Positions 43,155 through 51,577 of a stretch of DNA of 64,000 bases are shown here, piece after piece. This DNA is from Amycolatopsis camponoti (GTDB lineage Bacteria; Actinomycetota; Actinomycetes; Mycobacteriales; Pseudonocardiaceae): positions 930,001 through 994,000 of the forward strand of contig NZ_CABVGP010000001.1 of NCBI RefSeq assembly GCF_902497555.1. Direction: 5' to 3'. Each line of letters starts with the position of its first letter. Within the stretch, counting starts at the first letter, position 1. The translations under genes and the position numbers were made by a program. The notes below the pieces were generated by a model. That model made no database searches. It saw nothing but the letters and a program-made list of their open reading frames with translations, and had not been told where the DNA came from.

Positions 43155-44276
43155 TCAGGCGGAGCGCAAGGTGAGGAGCGTGATCTCGCTGGGCGCGAAG
43201 ACGCGGAACGGCGGTCCCCAGAAGCCGGTGCCCCGGCTGTTGTACAGCTGGGTCGGGCCGTGCCGGGTCAGGCCCGACAGCGTCGGCTGGTCGAGCCGCA
43301 CCAGCAGGTGGAACGGCCAGATCTGGCCGCCGTGCGTGTGCCCGGAGATCTGCAGGTCGACGTCGGCCTCACGGGCCTGGCGCACCTGCTTCGGCTGGTG
43401 CGCCAGCAGCACCACCGGCACGTCGGCGGGGCGGCCGTCCAGCGCGAGGGCCAGGTCGGGGCCGTGGCCGGGCAGGCCGGACGACGCGCCCGTCGGGTCG
43501 TCGATGCCGGCGAACAGGATGCGGTCGCCGCCGCGCTCCAGGAGCGTCGAGCGGTTGTGCAGCGTGTCCCAGCCCAGCCCTTCCATGTGGTCGAGCCACG
43601 CCTGGGCCTCGCCGAAGTACTCGTGGTTGCCGGTGATGTAGAACCGGCCGAGCGCGGCCTGGACGCCGCCGAGCGGGTCGACCTGCTTGCGGCGCTTCGC
43701 CACCGCGCCGTCGGCGAGGTCGCCGGCGTGGCAGACGACGTCCGCGTCGAGGGCGTTGACCGCCGCGACGACCTTCTCCGACCACCTGGTCCGGTCGATC
43801 GGCCCGAAGTGGGTGTCGGTCAGCACGGCGACGCGCAGGCCGTCGAGGCCCGGGCCGAGCCGCGGGATGACGACGTCGGTCGCCTTCACCGGCGGCACCC
43901 GCATGGCGACGCGGTTGCCGTGCACGAGCAGTGTGGCCGCCACCAGCACGGTCGCGCCCGCGACGATCCGCGACCGCAGCGGGTCGTCGACGCCGAGCAG
44001 TGCCACCCGCAGCACGAGGCTGAGGATGCACCAGCTGAACAGCACCCAGATCACGGCCAGCAGCGAGTCGCCCAGGCGCGCGGAGGCGTCGCTTTGGCGC
44101 TTGGAGTGGCCGCGGAACATGGCGACCGGCATCGTGACCAGGCCCAGCGCGAGCACCGCGGTGCCGGCGATCGTGCCCGCCGTGCCCCACTCCGGCGCGA
44201 GAACGAGCGTCCACCACGGCACGCCGAACAGCAGGAGCATGGCCAGGATCGGCACGACGACGAGTTGCCCTCTCAT
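43155..44276 (-). CDS. Membrane-anchored metallophosphoesterase (calcineurin-like)
   Basis: The 373-residue protein has three to four membrane helices in the first 125 residues, then a calcineurin-like domain with VAVLTDTHFGPID, VVCHAGDLADGAV, FYITGNHEYFGE and VDLQISGHTHGGQIWP, all metal ligands being present. Such YkuE-like enzymes act on phospholipid or cell-wall phosphoesters; the true substrate is unknown. Start at ATG 44276; it stands alone. Confidence 0.93.
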   Translation of the reverse strand: MRGQLVVVPILAMLLLFGVPWWTLVLAPEWGTAGTIAGTAVLALGLVTMPVAMFRGHSKRQSDASARLGDSLLAVIWVLFSWCILSLVLRVALLGVDDPLRSRIVAGATVLVAATLLVHGNRVAMRVPPVKATDVVIPRLGPGLDGLRVAVLTDTHFGPIDRTRWSEKVVAAVNALDADVVCHAGDLADGAVAKRRKQVDPLGGVQAALGRFYITGNHEYFGEAQAWLDHMEGLGWDTLHNRSTLLERGGDRILFAGIDDPTGASSGLPGHGPDLALALDGRPADVPVVLLAHQPKQVRQAREADVDLQISGHTHGGQIWPFHLLVRLDQPTLSGLTRHGPTQLYNSRGTGFWGPPFRVFAPSEITLLTLRSA

Positions 44277-44350
44277 CGAACCAGATTACAGCCCGTCGGG
44301 CTGTTAGCGTTTTCGCTACCCTGGGGAGCGGAGGAAGGGGGACGGCCGCC

Positions 44351-44623
44351 GTGAACACGTTGCTGGAGCTGGCGTTCCCCGTCGTGAGCAGCCCGACGGC
44401 GCTGGTCGCCTTCGCCTCCCTCGCCGCCGCGAGCCTCTTGATCGTGCTGCTGGTCGGCAGCACGCACGGCCGCGAGGTCGCCCTGTGGTCGGTGCCGGTG
44501 CGCAGCCGCGTCGCCGCACTGCGCCGCCGGGCCCGGCGCGCCGAGTCGATCCGCCTGCGCGACCCCGGCCGACCCGGCAGCAGCAGGCCACGAGCACCCG
44601 GTTCCCGCAGCACGGCTGCGTAG
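44351..44623 (+). CDS. Small DUF6412-type membrane protein
   Basis: The 90-residue protein has one or two hydrophobic helices (SSPTALVAFASLAAASLLIVLL) and a strongly basic, Arg- and Pro-rich C-terminal tail. It resembles DUF6412 proteins that accompany small YidC homologues in actinobacteria. Start is GTG 44351 with gaggaagggg upstream. The YidC-type gene begins 63 bases downstream, so co-expression is likely. Function unknown. Confidence 0.75.
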   Translation: MNTLLELAFPVVSSPTALVAFASLAAASLLIVLLVGSTHGREVALWSVPVRSRVAALRRRARRAESIRLRDPGRPGSSRPRAPGSRSTAA

Positions 44624-44686
44624 GAACCACTTCAACGCAGCCATTCCGCGTACCCCCATCCCTTCCACTCATGCGGAGTGCTGCCC

Positions 44687-45337
44687 ATGTTCGGCTTTCT
44701 CGACGTGCCCGTCGAAGGCGCGTACCACCTGATCCACGCGTTCACCGGCCCGCTGTCCCCGGCGCTGGCCATCGTCCTGTTCACTCTCGCCGTGCGGCTG
44801 CTGCTGCACCCGCTCGCCCGGTCGGCGGTCCGCGGCGAGCGCGCCCGGGCCGCACTGATGCCGGAAGTCCGGGCCCTGCGGGCCAAGCACGGCCAGGACC
44901 GCGAGTGGCTGGCCGCGGAGATGACGAAGCTGCAGCGGGAGTCCGGGGCCTCGCTGTTCGCCGGCTGCCTGCCGATGCTGCTGCAGCTGCCGTTCTTCAT
45001 GGTCATGTACCGGCTCTTCACGACACCCACGGTCGGCGGCGAACCCAACTCGCTGCTCGGCGCGACGCTGTTCGGGACGCCGCTGGGCGCGCACGGCCTG
45101 GCCGGCAGCCCGCTGGTGTTCGTGATCGCGGCCGGGCTGGCGGTCGTCGCGTGCTTCTCGGTCCGCCTGCAGAGCCGCGGCGCCGAGGCGGACGTCCCGG
45201 GCGGCAGGCTCCTGCGCTTCCTGCCCTACGGCACGGTGCTCGCGACGCTGGTCATCCCGCAGGCCGCCGGGATCTACCTGCTCACCACGACGGCGTGGAC
45301 CGCGGCCGAACGGGCACTGCTACGACGCGGCTCGTGA
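44687..45337 (+). CDS. Small YidC/Oxa1-type membrane protein insertase
   Basis: The 216-residue protein is a short YidC homologue: MFGFLDVPVEGAYHLIHAF, IVLFTLAVRLLLHPLARSAVRGE with the conserved Arg in the first helix, the cytoplasmic helical hairpin (MPEVRALRAKHGQDREWLAA), and FAGCLPMLLQLPFFMVMYRLF. It lacks the long periplasmic domain and tail of the housekeeping YidC, so it is likely an additional copy. ATG 44687 is preferred, with ggag eight bases upstream; GTG 44678 is also in frame. Its end overlaps the convergent DUF1992 gene by 18 bases. Confidence 0.9.
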   Translation: MFGFLDVPVEGAYHLIHAFTGPLSPALAIVLFTLAVRLLLHPLARSAVRGERARAALMPEVRALRAKHGQDREWLAAEMTKLQRESGASLFAGCLPMLLQLPFFMVMYRLFTTPTVGGEPNSLLGATLFGTPLGAHGLAGSPLVFVIAAGLAVVACFSVRLQSRGAEADVPGGRLLRFLPYGTVLATLVIPQAAGIYLLTTTAWTAAERALLRRGS

Positions 45338-45733
45338 GCGTCGCCAGTTCTCGATGGCTTCTTCGACGTCCACCAGCGCCACCGTGAGCGGCGGGCCGGT
45401 GTGGTGGTTGAGGTAGGCCTGGCGGATCCGCTCGTTGAGGTCCTCGACGACCTCCCGCACCTGCCGTTCGGCCCGCTCGGCGGCGAGCCGTTCCGGCAGG
45501 TCCTGCACTTCGCGCTTGAGGGCGAGCGCCGGCGGCAGCAACGCCTTCGTGTCGTGGCCGCCCTTGCGGATCTCGCGCAGCACCCAGTCGGTCGCGGCGT
45601 CGTTGCCGGTGGGCTTCGGCAGCGGCTTGCCGGCGCCGGGCAGGTCGTCGAACTCGCCGCGCTCGCGGGCTTCGCCGATCTGCCGGTCGACCCACCAGCG
45701 GAAGGAGACCTTGGGCGGTTTGCGTCCGGTCAT
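45320..45733 (-). CDS. DUF1992 family protein (DNAJC28-like)
   Basis: The 137-residue protein contains the DUF1992 signature: WWVDRQIGEARERGEFDDLP followed by GAGKPLPKP, then an amphipathic C-terminal region (LNERIRQAYLNHHTGPPL). Related proteins exist in bacteria and in eukaryotic DNAJC28, but the function is not defined. The ATG at 45733 is used; it is divergent from a TetR gene and convergent with the yidC-like gene. Confidence 0.9.
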   Translation of the reverse strand: MTGRKPPKVSFRWWVDRQIGEARERGEFDDLPGAGKPLPKPTGNDAATDWVLREIRKGGHDTKALLPPALALKREVQDLPERLAAERAERQVREVVEDLNERIRQAYLNHHTGPPLTVALVDVEEAIENWRRSRAAS

Positions 45734-45800
45734 GCCTCCAGAATGCCAGGTCGGACGGCCGGCCCGGGTAAGATCTCCGGCGGGGGAGCGAGGGGAGCGC

Positions 45801-46571
45801 ATGACCGCCGAACGCACTGGCGCCGACGAAGTCGACCGGACGCTGGCGTTGCTCTGGCGCGCTCGCGGCGGTGCCGCCGAGCCGACCCGGGGCCGTCGCC
45901 CGACGCTGACGATCGAGCGGATCGTCGCCGCCGCGATCGCGGTCGCGGACGCCGACGGGCTGACCGCCGCGTCGATGCACCGCGTCGCCAAGGAGCTCGG
46001 CGCCGGCACGATGACGCTCTACACGTACGTGCCCGGCAAGGCCGAGCTGGTCGACCTGATGGTCGACGACGTGCTCGTCGAGCGGCGGCTGCCCGGTCCG
46101 GGCGAGCCGCGCCCGGCGGACTGGCGCGAGCAGGTGGCGCTCTACGCCGAGCGGACGCGCGAGGCGTACCGCACCCACCCGTGGCTGTGCGAGGTTTCGC
46201 GGGTCCGGCCGCCGCTCGGGCCCGGTCAGCTGGCCGGCCAGGAGTACCTGCTGTCCATCATGGACGAGCTGGGCCTGCCGCCGCGCGAGGCCGTGGCGGC
46301 TGCCAACGGGATCGGCACGTACGTCGACGCGAACGCGGCCCTCGGCGCGGAGAACACCCGCCTCGAGCGCAGCACCGGCCAGTCGACCGAGGCCTGGTGG
46401 CACCAGCGGTCGTCGTTCTGGGAGAACTACTTCGTGGTCGACGCGCACCCGGCGATGAACCGCATCTGGCTGGGCGGCGGCTTCGACCAGAGCGCGAAGG
46501 CCCAGGGCGACACGGCCTACGAGTTCGGCCTGAACCGCATGCTCGACGGCATCCAGGCCCTGGTCGGCTAG
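45801..46571 (+). CDS. TetR-family regulator (TetR_C_1 type)
   Basis: The 256-residue protein has an N-terminal HTH (about 35-85: LTIERIVAAAIAVADADGLT, VAKELGAGTMTLYTYVPGK) and a longer C-terminal ligand domain (TetR_C_1/tetracycline-repressor-like) with AERTREAYRTHPWLCEVSR. Start is ATG 45801 with gagggg upstream. It is divergent from the DUF1992 gene. It overlaps the next convergent gene by four bases. Its target may be in either direction; not shown. Confidence 0.92.
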   Translation: MTAERTGADEVDRTLALLWRARGGAAEPTRGRRPTLTIERIVAAAIAVADADGLTAASMHRVAKELGAGTMTLYTYVPGKAELVDLMVDDVLVERRLPGPGEPRPADWREQVALYAERTREAYRTHPWLCEVSRVRPPLGPGQLAGQEYLLSIMDELGLPPREAVAAANGIGTYVDANAALGAENTRLERSTGQSTEAWWHQRSSFWENYFVVDAHPAMNRIWLGGGFDQSAKAQGDTAYEFGLNRMLDGIQALVG

Positions 46572-46834
46572 CGGCGGGTGCGCCACCTCGACCGGCGGCG
46601 TTCCTGCCGGGGCACCGAAGGCTCCGGTGCGCCGTTTCCGCGCAGAACGTCGCGGCACACGGGGTCGAACCGGCCGGGTGCCTCGATCATCGGCGCCGCC
46701 AGCACCACGTGGCCGCACACCGCGCGGAACCGCCCGTCGTGGCGGCCCTCGGCGAACTCTTCCTCGGTGACGGCATGGGTGTAGCCGTCGGTGTCGCAGC
46801 GGATGTGCACCAGGAACGGCTCCACGGGGCTCAT
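46568..46834 (-). CDS. Small Cys/His-containing hypothetical protein
   Basis: The 88-residue protein contains one His and several Cys that could bind metal (HIRCDTDGYTHAV, FRAVCGHVVLAA, FDPVCRDVL) and an Arg-rich tail. Homologous small proteins occur in Pseudonocardiaceae; the family is not named with confidence. Its ATG at 46834 overlaps the transglycosylase stop (ATGA), so it is translated downstream of and coupled to that gene. Confidence 0.7.
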   Translation of the reverse strand: MSPVEPFLVHIRCDTDGYTHAVTEEEFAEGRHDGRFRAVCGHVVLAAPMIEAPGRFDPVCRDVLRGNGAPEPSVPRQERRRSRWRTRR

Positions 46835-47985
46835 CCCGTCGGGCTGGTCGTGGTGGTTTCGGTGGGCGTGCTCGCCGAGTCGGCCGCGGTCGTCGACGTC
46901 GTGACCGGCGGCGGGGTCGTGCTCGTGGTCTCGGGCGGCGGCGTGGTGGACGACGACGGCGGCGGGGTGGTCGCCGGGTCCGTGCTGGGGGTGCCCGGCG
47001 TCGTGGCCGGCGTGGACGACGACGGCGACGTGCTGGTCGGCGGCGTCGACGTGCCCGGCAGGGAGCCCGGCGGCTGGGCGGCCACCGGCGGTGCGGGCGG
47101 GGCGGGCGCGCCGACCGGGCCGCCCGCCGCGGCGGCGTCCGGGGCGTCGGGCGCGCCGATCGGCACCTGGCTGTCGGGCAGCTGGGCGACGCCGCCGCGG
47201 TAGGCCGAGGCCCACGCCATCACGGTGTCCACATAGGACTGCGAGTTGTTGTAGCGGCGGACCGCGATGCGCTGACCCGCGTCGGTCGAGAGGTCGAGGC
47301 CGCCGGAGCACAGGTAGCGCCCGGTGGCCAGGGCTTCGTCGTAGATGTTGTTCGGGTTCGAGACGCCGTCGCCGTTGCCGTCGGAGGCGTAGCCCTTCCA
47401 CGTGGCCGGGATGAACTGCGTCGGGCCGACCGCGCGGTCCCAGACGGCGTCGCCGTCGTACTTGCCGCCGTCGGTGTCGGGGATCGCGGCGAACGCGCCC
47501 GCGCCGTTGAGCACCGGGCCGAGGATGGGCTCGAGAGTGTCACCGTTGGCGTTGACGTACCCGCCGCGCGCGTGGTTCGACTCGATCCGGCCGATGCTCG
47601 CGATCAGCGCCCAGTCGAGGTGGCAGTTCGGCTGCTCCTTGGCCAGGATCTCGGCGGCGTTCTTGTACGCCTTCAGCATGCTTCCCGGGATGCCGAGCGG
47701 CCCGGAGATGCCCGCCGAGCCGGCGTGCCCGCCGGGCACGACGAGCGGCGTGGGCAGCGGCGGCTGCGGGAGGCTGCCGTCGACGGCGATGGGCGGCATG
47801 ACGATGTTCGGGGGCTGCAGCGGGGCGGCCTGGTCGGGCAGCGCCTCGCCGGCACCGGCGATGACGACCGGCGCGGGCAGGCCGGTGGTCAGCGTGGGCA
47901 GCACGACGAGCGCGCCGCCGGCGAGCGCGGCCGCGGTGCGGCGGACCCCGCGCGTGGCCTTGCGACGTGGCCGGTGCTTCGGCAT
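46831..47985 (-). CDS. Secreted lytic murein transglycosylase
   Basis: The 384-residue protein begins with a basic signal sequence (MPKHRPRRKATRGV, then TAAALAGGALVVLPTLTTG). A catalytic domain (about 115-290) has LIASIGRIESNHARGGYVN with the catalytic Glu, VGPTQFIPATWKGYASDGNGD and NIYDEALATGRYLCSG. The pattern is of the MltB/SLT type found in actinobacteria. A long Thr/Ser/Pro-rich tail follows (about 290-384), probably wall-spanning. It cleaves glycan strands to anhydromuropeptides. Start is ATG 47985. The small Cys/His gene is coupled downstream. Confidence 0.92.
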   Translation of the reverse strand: MPKHRPRRKATRGVRRTAAALAGGALVVLPTLTTGLPAPVVIAGAGEALPDQAAPLQPPNIVMPPIAVDGSLPQPPLPTPLVVPGGHAGSAGISGPLGIPGSMLKAYKNAAEILAKEQPNCHLDWALIASIGRIESNHARGGYVNANGDTLEPILGPVLNGAGAFAAIPDTDGGKYDGDAVWDRAVGPTQFIPATWKGYASDGNGDGVSNPNNIYDEALATGRYLCSGGLDLSTDAGQRIAVRRYNNSQSYVDTVMAWASAYRGGVAQLPDSQVPIGAPDAPDAAAAGGPVGAPAPPAPPVAAQPPGSLPGTSTPPTSTSPSSSTPATTPGTPSTDPATTPPPSSSTTPPPETTSTTPPPVTTSTTAADSASTPTETTTTSPTG

Positions 47986-48207
47986 GGTGCGTCCCCGCTT
48001 CCCTCGATCTTCGCTGATCGCCTCACCGATCGGCCCCACCCACCGGTACTGACCGGTAGGAGCAAGCTATCCGATGGAAGCGAACTTTGGCGAATGGCAC
48101 AGCGAAATCGGGGCTCCGAAGAGAAGTTCGTCCTGATGGCACAAAACCTTCGTAGGGAATCTGTCACATTCACGTGGACTTAACGGGGTCCTGAGGAGGG
48201 TTTACGG

Positions 48208-48246
48208 GGTCCGGGGGGCGGAGCCCCCGGCCGGGGCTAAGCCCCG
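48208..48246. repeat. GC-rich hairpin, same repeat family as at 18211
   Basis: CCGGGGG and CCCCCGG form a stem around 48211-48230, and CGGGG-CTTA-CCCCG type pairing continues to 48246. The stop codon of the LysR gene (48237) lies in the second hairpin. The sequence GTCCGGGGG...AGCCCCCGG.CGGGG matches the element at 18211, showing that this is a dispersed repeat. It may act as terminator for the LysR gene. Confidence 0.6.
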
Positions 48247-49154
48247 AATGGCGCTGAGAGTTTGTCCAGCAGGACACCGGGTACGGCGATCCCGCGGTGC
48301 GTCACGTCCGAAGAAAACCGCCGGACGAGCGAATCCGACGGCGTCGAGGTGAACGTGACGACGTCGCGGTGCAGAGCGGGCTTCAGCCGCCGCAGCGCCC
48401 CGGCGAACGTACGGGTCAGCGCCGTCGTCGGGACCAGCGCCACGCCCAGGCCGGCCGCCGCGAGCTGCGCCGCCGTCGCCGCCTGTTTCGTCCGCATCAC
48501 CGCGCCGAGCACCGTCGCGCGCTGTGCGGCTTGCTCGTCGAGCCACGCTCCGAGGCCGTTGTCCGGGTGGTAGTGCACCACCGGCAGCTCGGCCAGGTCG
48601 GCCATCGGTACCGCCGGCCGGGTGGCGAGCGGGTGGTCGGCGGCCAGCGCGACGACGATCTCTTCGCGCCCCACCAGTTCGGCCGGCCCGGTCCAACGGC
48701 TCGGCCGCGGCCCGACCGCTACGTCCGCTTCGCCCGCGTCCAGGGCCGCCACCAGCGCGTCCGCGCTCGTCGTCTCGGTCAGCGTGATCAGCACGCCCGG
48801 GCGGTGCCGGTGCCAGTGCCGCAGCACGGGCGCGAGCAGCCCGGCGGTCATCGTCTCCGCGCACGCGATCCGCAGCGTGCCCTCGCCACCGCCGGCCACC
48901 GCGCGGCCGATCCGGGTCACGCGTTCGGCGGCGGCCAGCGCGGCCCGCGCGTCGGCCAGGACCGCCCGCCCGGTGGCGGTCGGCCGCACCCCGCGCGGGA
49001 GCCGTTCGAGCACCGGCGTGCCCAGTTCCCGTTCGAGCGCGCCGATCTGGTGCGACAGCGCGGGCTGCGAGAGGTGCAGCCGGGCGGCCGCTTCGGTGAT
49101 CGACCCGGCGTCCAGCACCGCGACCAGGCACTCGAGCGCGCGCAGCGTAGGCAT
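48237..49154 (-). CDS. LysR-family transcriptional regulator
   Basis: The 305-residue protein has an N-terminal winged HTH (residues 1-60: LRALECLVAVLDAGSITEAA, LSQPALSHQIGALEREL) and a periplasmic-binding-like effector domain (TLRIACAETMTAGLL, VVHYHPDNGLGAWLDEQ). It is divergent from an SDR gene 103 bases away, the usual LysR arrangement, and probably controls it. The effector is unknown. Confidence 0.94.
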   Translation of the reverse strand: MPTLRALECLVAVLDAGSITEAAARLHLSQPALSHQIGALERELGTPVLERLPRGVRPTATGRAVLADARAALAAAERVTRIGRAVAGGGEGTLRIACAETMTAGLLAPVLRHWHRHRPGVLITLTETTSADALVAALDAGEADVAVGPRPSRWTGPAELVGREEIVVALAADHPLATRPAVPMADLAELPVVHYHPDNGLGAWLDEQAAQRATVLGAVMRTKQAATAAQLAAAGLGVALVPTTALTRTFAGALRRLKPALHRDVVTFTSTPSDSLVRRFSSDVTHRGIAVPGVLLDKLSAPFGA

Positions 49155-49257
49155 TCGCTGATTCTATCGCAGCCATCGAAAACATTCGGATCGCGAAGGG
49201 ATGGTTCCGGCCGTGTTCCGCGCTGACTCCGGTGTGCGAGACGAAAGGAGCACGGAA

Positions 49258-49953
49258 ATGTCGTTCGAAGGAAAGCGGCTGGTCGTCGTGGGCGGAGGAT
49301 CGGGGATCGCGCGCCGGATCGCGGCGGACGCGCACGCGGCCGGCGCCGAGGTCATCGCGGCCGGGCGGAATCCGGCGCGGATCGACGTTCCCGGTATTCG
49401 CACCGCATTCGCGGACCTCGGGGACGAATCGTCGCTGAAAGCGCTTGCGGACGGAACCGGTGAACTCGACTACCTGGTCACGCTCGCCGGGGCGCCGGCG
49501 AACGGGCCGGTCGCGGAACTCGAGCGGGACGCGGTCACCCGGGCGTTCGACGCCAAGGTGATCGGGCCGCTGATGCTGGTCAAGCACCTCGCCCCGCGGT
49601 TCCGCGACGGCGGCGCCATCGCGTTGTTCTCCGGGGTGGCGGCGTGGCGGCCGTCTCCCGGGCGCACGGTCATGGCCACGACGAACGGCGCGGTCGCGTT
49701 CCTCGCGCAGGCGCTCGCGGTCGACCTCGCGCCGATCCGCGTCACCGCGATCTCGCCGGGCATCGTCGACTCCGGCGCGTGGGACCGCCTCGGTGCCGGG
49801 AAGGACGACTTCTTCCGCCGGACCGCGGAAACGACTCCGGCGCGCCGGATCGGCCGTACCGCCGACCTCGCGGCCGCGACCCTGCAGGTGCTGGCGAATC
49901 CGTTCATCACGGGCACCGTGCTGCACGTGGACGGGGGCGGTCGGCTCGGCTGA
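49258..49953 (+). CDS. SDR-family protein lacking the YxxxK catalytic pair
   Basis: The 231-residue protein has an SDR Rossmann fold: LVVVGGGSGIARRIAAD, LVTLAGAPANG (replacing NNAG) and LAPIRVTAISPGIVDSG. At the place of YxxxK the sequence reads VMATTNGAVAFL, with Met for Tyr and Asn for Lys, so normal SDR catalysis is unlikely. Homologous short SDRs with such changes are common in actinobacteria and their role is unclear. The start at ATG 49258 has aaaggag upstream. The divergent LysR gene likely controls it. Confidence 0.88.
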   Translation: MSFEGKRLVVVGGGSGIARRIAADAHAAGAEVIAAGRNPARIDVPGIRTAFADLGDESSLKALADGTGELDYLVTLAGAPANGPVAELERDAVTRAFDAKVIGPLMLVKHLAPRFRDGGAIALFSGVAAWRPSPGRTVMATTNGAVAFLAQALAVDLAPIRVTAISPGIVDSGAWDRLGAGKDDFFRRTAETTPARRIGRTADLAAATLQVLANPFITGTVLHVDGGGRLG

Positions 49954-49973
49954 AAACGCTGGGTGAACAAGCC

Positions 49974-50002
49974 TTTACAGGAACGCGGACCATTCCTATG
50001 AT
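49974..50002 (+). promoter_or_regulatory. Strong sigma-70-like promoter before the small secreted-protein gene
   Basis: TTTACA (49974-49979), a 17-base spacer and TATGAT (49997-50002) form a near-consensus promoter, unusually close to consensus for a GC-rich genome. Transcription would begin near 50009, and the gene starts at 50055. Confidence 0.7.
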
Positions 50003-50054
50003 CGGCCGACCGGACGCAGTGCCCGCGCCCGGTCGGCCCAGGTGGAGGGTGTGG

Positions 50055-50618
50055 ATGGCACGCAGGGCTCCGCGCAGTGAGGCGGTCACCGTGGCCGAGC
50101 TGCTGGTCCGGTCCGCGGTGGACGCTCGTCCTCACGCGCCCGCGCACCACCACGAGAAACCGCGGGCCCGGCGTTCGCTCGCCCGGCTGCGGGTGTTCTC
50201 CGTCGTCGCCGGTGCGCTCGCGCTGACCGGTGGAGTCGCCGCGGCGGTGTCGATGCCGGCGCAGCGGAGCACGGGTCCGGCCGGCCTCGAACCCGTGGCC
50301 GTCCCGCTGGTGCCGCTCCCCGGGGAAGTCGTGGTGCCGCCCGCGAAGCCCGCTCCGGAATTCGTGGCGCCCGTGGTTGAAACAGGCGGAATCGTGCCGG
50401 TTGCCGTGGTGCAGGAGTCGAATTCCGGAACGGCGGCCGCCCATCGCGGAAAACTCGCGAAAGCGGTCAAGGTCGTCGAGAAAGCCAAGCCGAAGCAGCT
50501 GCCGAAGCACGCGGCCCCGGTGTGGCACACGATCCCGGACGTTCCGGCCTGGTCATGGGGTCACCACCAGCAGCAGCGCCACCACGACTGCGGCGGCGGT
50601 GGCCGCCACCGCCGGTGA
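50055..50618 (+). CDS. Hypothetical single-pass membrane protein, Pro/Val-rich
   Basis: The 187-residue protein begins MARRAPRSEAVTVAELLVR, has one hydrophobic helix (about 55-75: VFSVVAGALALTGGVAAAV) and an extracytoplasmic tail rich in Pro, Val and Lys, ending in a His-, Gln- and Gly-rich segment. The N-terminal motif VTVAELLVR resembles the one in the small protein at 51200. Start has gtggagggtg upstream. It has a strong promoter. Function unknown; it may be a wall-associated protein. Confidence 0.75.
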   Translation: MARRAPRSEAVTVAELLVRSAVDARPHAPAHHHEKPRARRSLARLRVFSVVAGALALTGGVAAAVSMPAQRSTGPAGLEPVAVPLVPLPGEVVVPPAKPAPEFVAPVVETGGIVPVAVVQESNSGTAAAHRGKLAKAVKVVEKAKPKQLPKHAAPVWHTIPDVPAWSWGHHQQQRHHDCGGGGRHRR

Positions 50619-50620
50619 CG

Positions 50621-51061
50621 TCAGGCGTCGAGCGGGATCTGGTACTGCATGAAGCCCTTGTCGAGCGCGACCTGGTCGTAGAGACGCCGGGCGGTGGTGT
50701 TCGACGTCTGCGTGTGCCAGTAGACGCGGACGCACCCCCGCTCGCGCGCCCACTCGGCGACGGCTTCGATCAGCGCCCGGCCGACGCCGCGCCCGCGGGC
50801 CTTGGTGTCGGTGAACAGGTCCTGCAGGTAGCAGACGTCGGCGGAGGTCGTGCTGACGTGCGTGAAGAAGTGCACGATGCCGACGAGCTCGTCGTCGAGC
50901 CGCGCGCCGAGTGCGTGCATCCGCTCGCCACTGGCGAACTCGCGCCACGCGCGGTCCATCAGCTCGGGCGCGAGTGTCCTGCCGTAGAACGTGTTGTAGC
51001 CGGCGAACAGGTTTTCCCAGGCCGGACGGTCTTCCGCGGCGAGGCCCCCGAGTGTGATCAT
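50621..51061 (-). CDS. GNAT-family N-acetyltransferase
   Basis: The 146-residue protein shows the GNAT acetyl-CoA binding motif DLFTDTKARGRGVGRALIEA (R/Q-x-x-G-x-G/A) with beta strands and helices in normal order. The N-terminal ITLGGLAAEDRPAWENLFAGYNTFY is common to small amino-group acetylators. It is convergent with the previous gene and starts at ATG 51061. The substrate is unknown. Confidence 0.93.
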   Translation of the reverse strand: MITLGGLAAEDRPAWENLFAGYNTFYGRTLAPELMDRAWREFASGERMHALGARLDDELVGIVHFFTHVSTTSADVCYLQDLFTDTKARGRGVGRALIEAVAEWARERGCVRVYWHTQTSNTTARRLYDQVALDKGFMQYQIPLDA

Positions 51062-51199
51062 GCGCCGAGGCTAACGCGCCGGCTGACCGGTTCGATGACC
51101 ATACCGGACACAACTGGCCAGTAAGGTGACGAACCCGAATCAGATTCATAGAATCACCAGCCATCAGGTCCGGCAGACCCAATTCAGCGGAGGTTCCCG

Positions 51200-51421
51200 A
51201 TGGCGCGCACGGCGCACCGTGCCAGTGGCAAGCCCGTCACGGTGGGCGAGCTGATGCTCCGGCCGGACGTCCACGGCAGACGCCGGCCCGAGGACCTGGA
51301 GGTGCTCGAGCTCGCCTACCGGATGCGCCGGCGGGTCGGTCCCGAGCCGGTCGTCGCCCGGACGCCGCGGTCCCGCGCGCTGGCCGTGGTCACCGGCCTC
51401 TGGCGGCGCAAGCCGCGGTAG
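51200..51421 (+). CDS. Small basic protein, 73 residues
   Basis: The 73-residue, Arg-rich protein begins MARTAHRASGKPVTVGELML and shows EDLEVLELAYRMRRRVGPEP, a short helix. The N-terminal VTVGELMLR segment recalls the one at 50055. gcggagg lies upstream of ATG 51200. There is no membrane helix. A clear intrinsic terminator lies 63 bases after the stop. Function unknown. Confidence 0.72.
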   Translation: MARTAHRASGKPVTVGELMLRPDVHGRRRPEDLEVLELAYRMRRRVGPEPVVARTPRSRALAVVTGLWRRKPR

Positions 51422-51483
51422 TCCCCGCCGCTTCGAGCGGGCTTCGCCGCCCTGATCGGGTCACGCCGACCCGCTTTCTCGCA

Positions 51484-51511
51484 GGCCACCCTCGTCGAGG
51501 GTGGCCTTTTT
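51484..51511 (+). terminator. Intrinsic terminator
   Basis: GGCCACCCTC (51484-51493), loop GTC, GAGGGTGGCC (51497-51506), then five T (51507-51511). This is a perfect stem with a U-run, rare in GC-rich actinobacteria, ending transcription of the small gene before the sugar operon. Confidence 0.88.
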
Positions 51512-51577
51512 CGTGCCCGCCGACGGCCGGCACGCCCTGTTCGCGGCTGCACGCTCGCGCGTAGTTGATGCAAAGAT

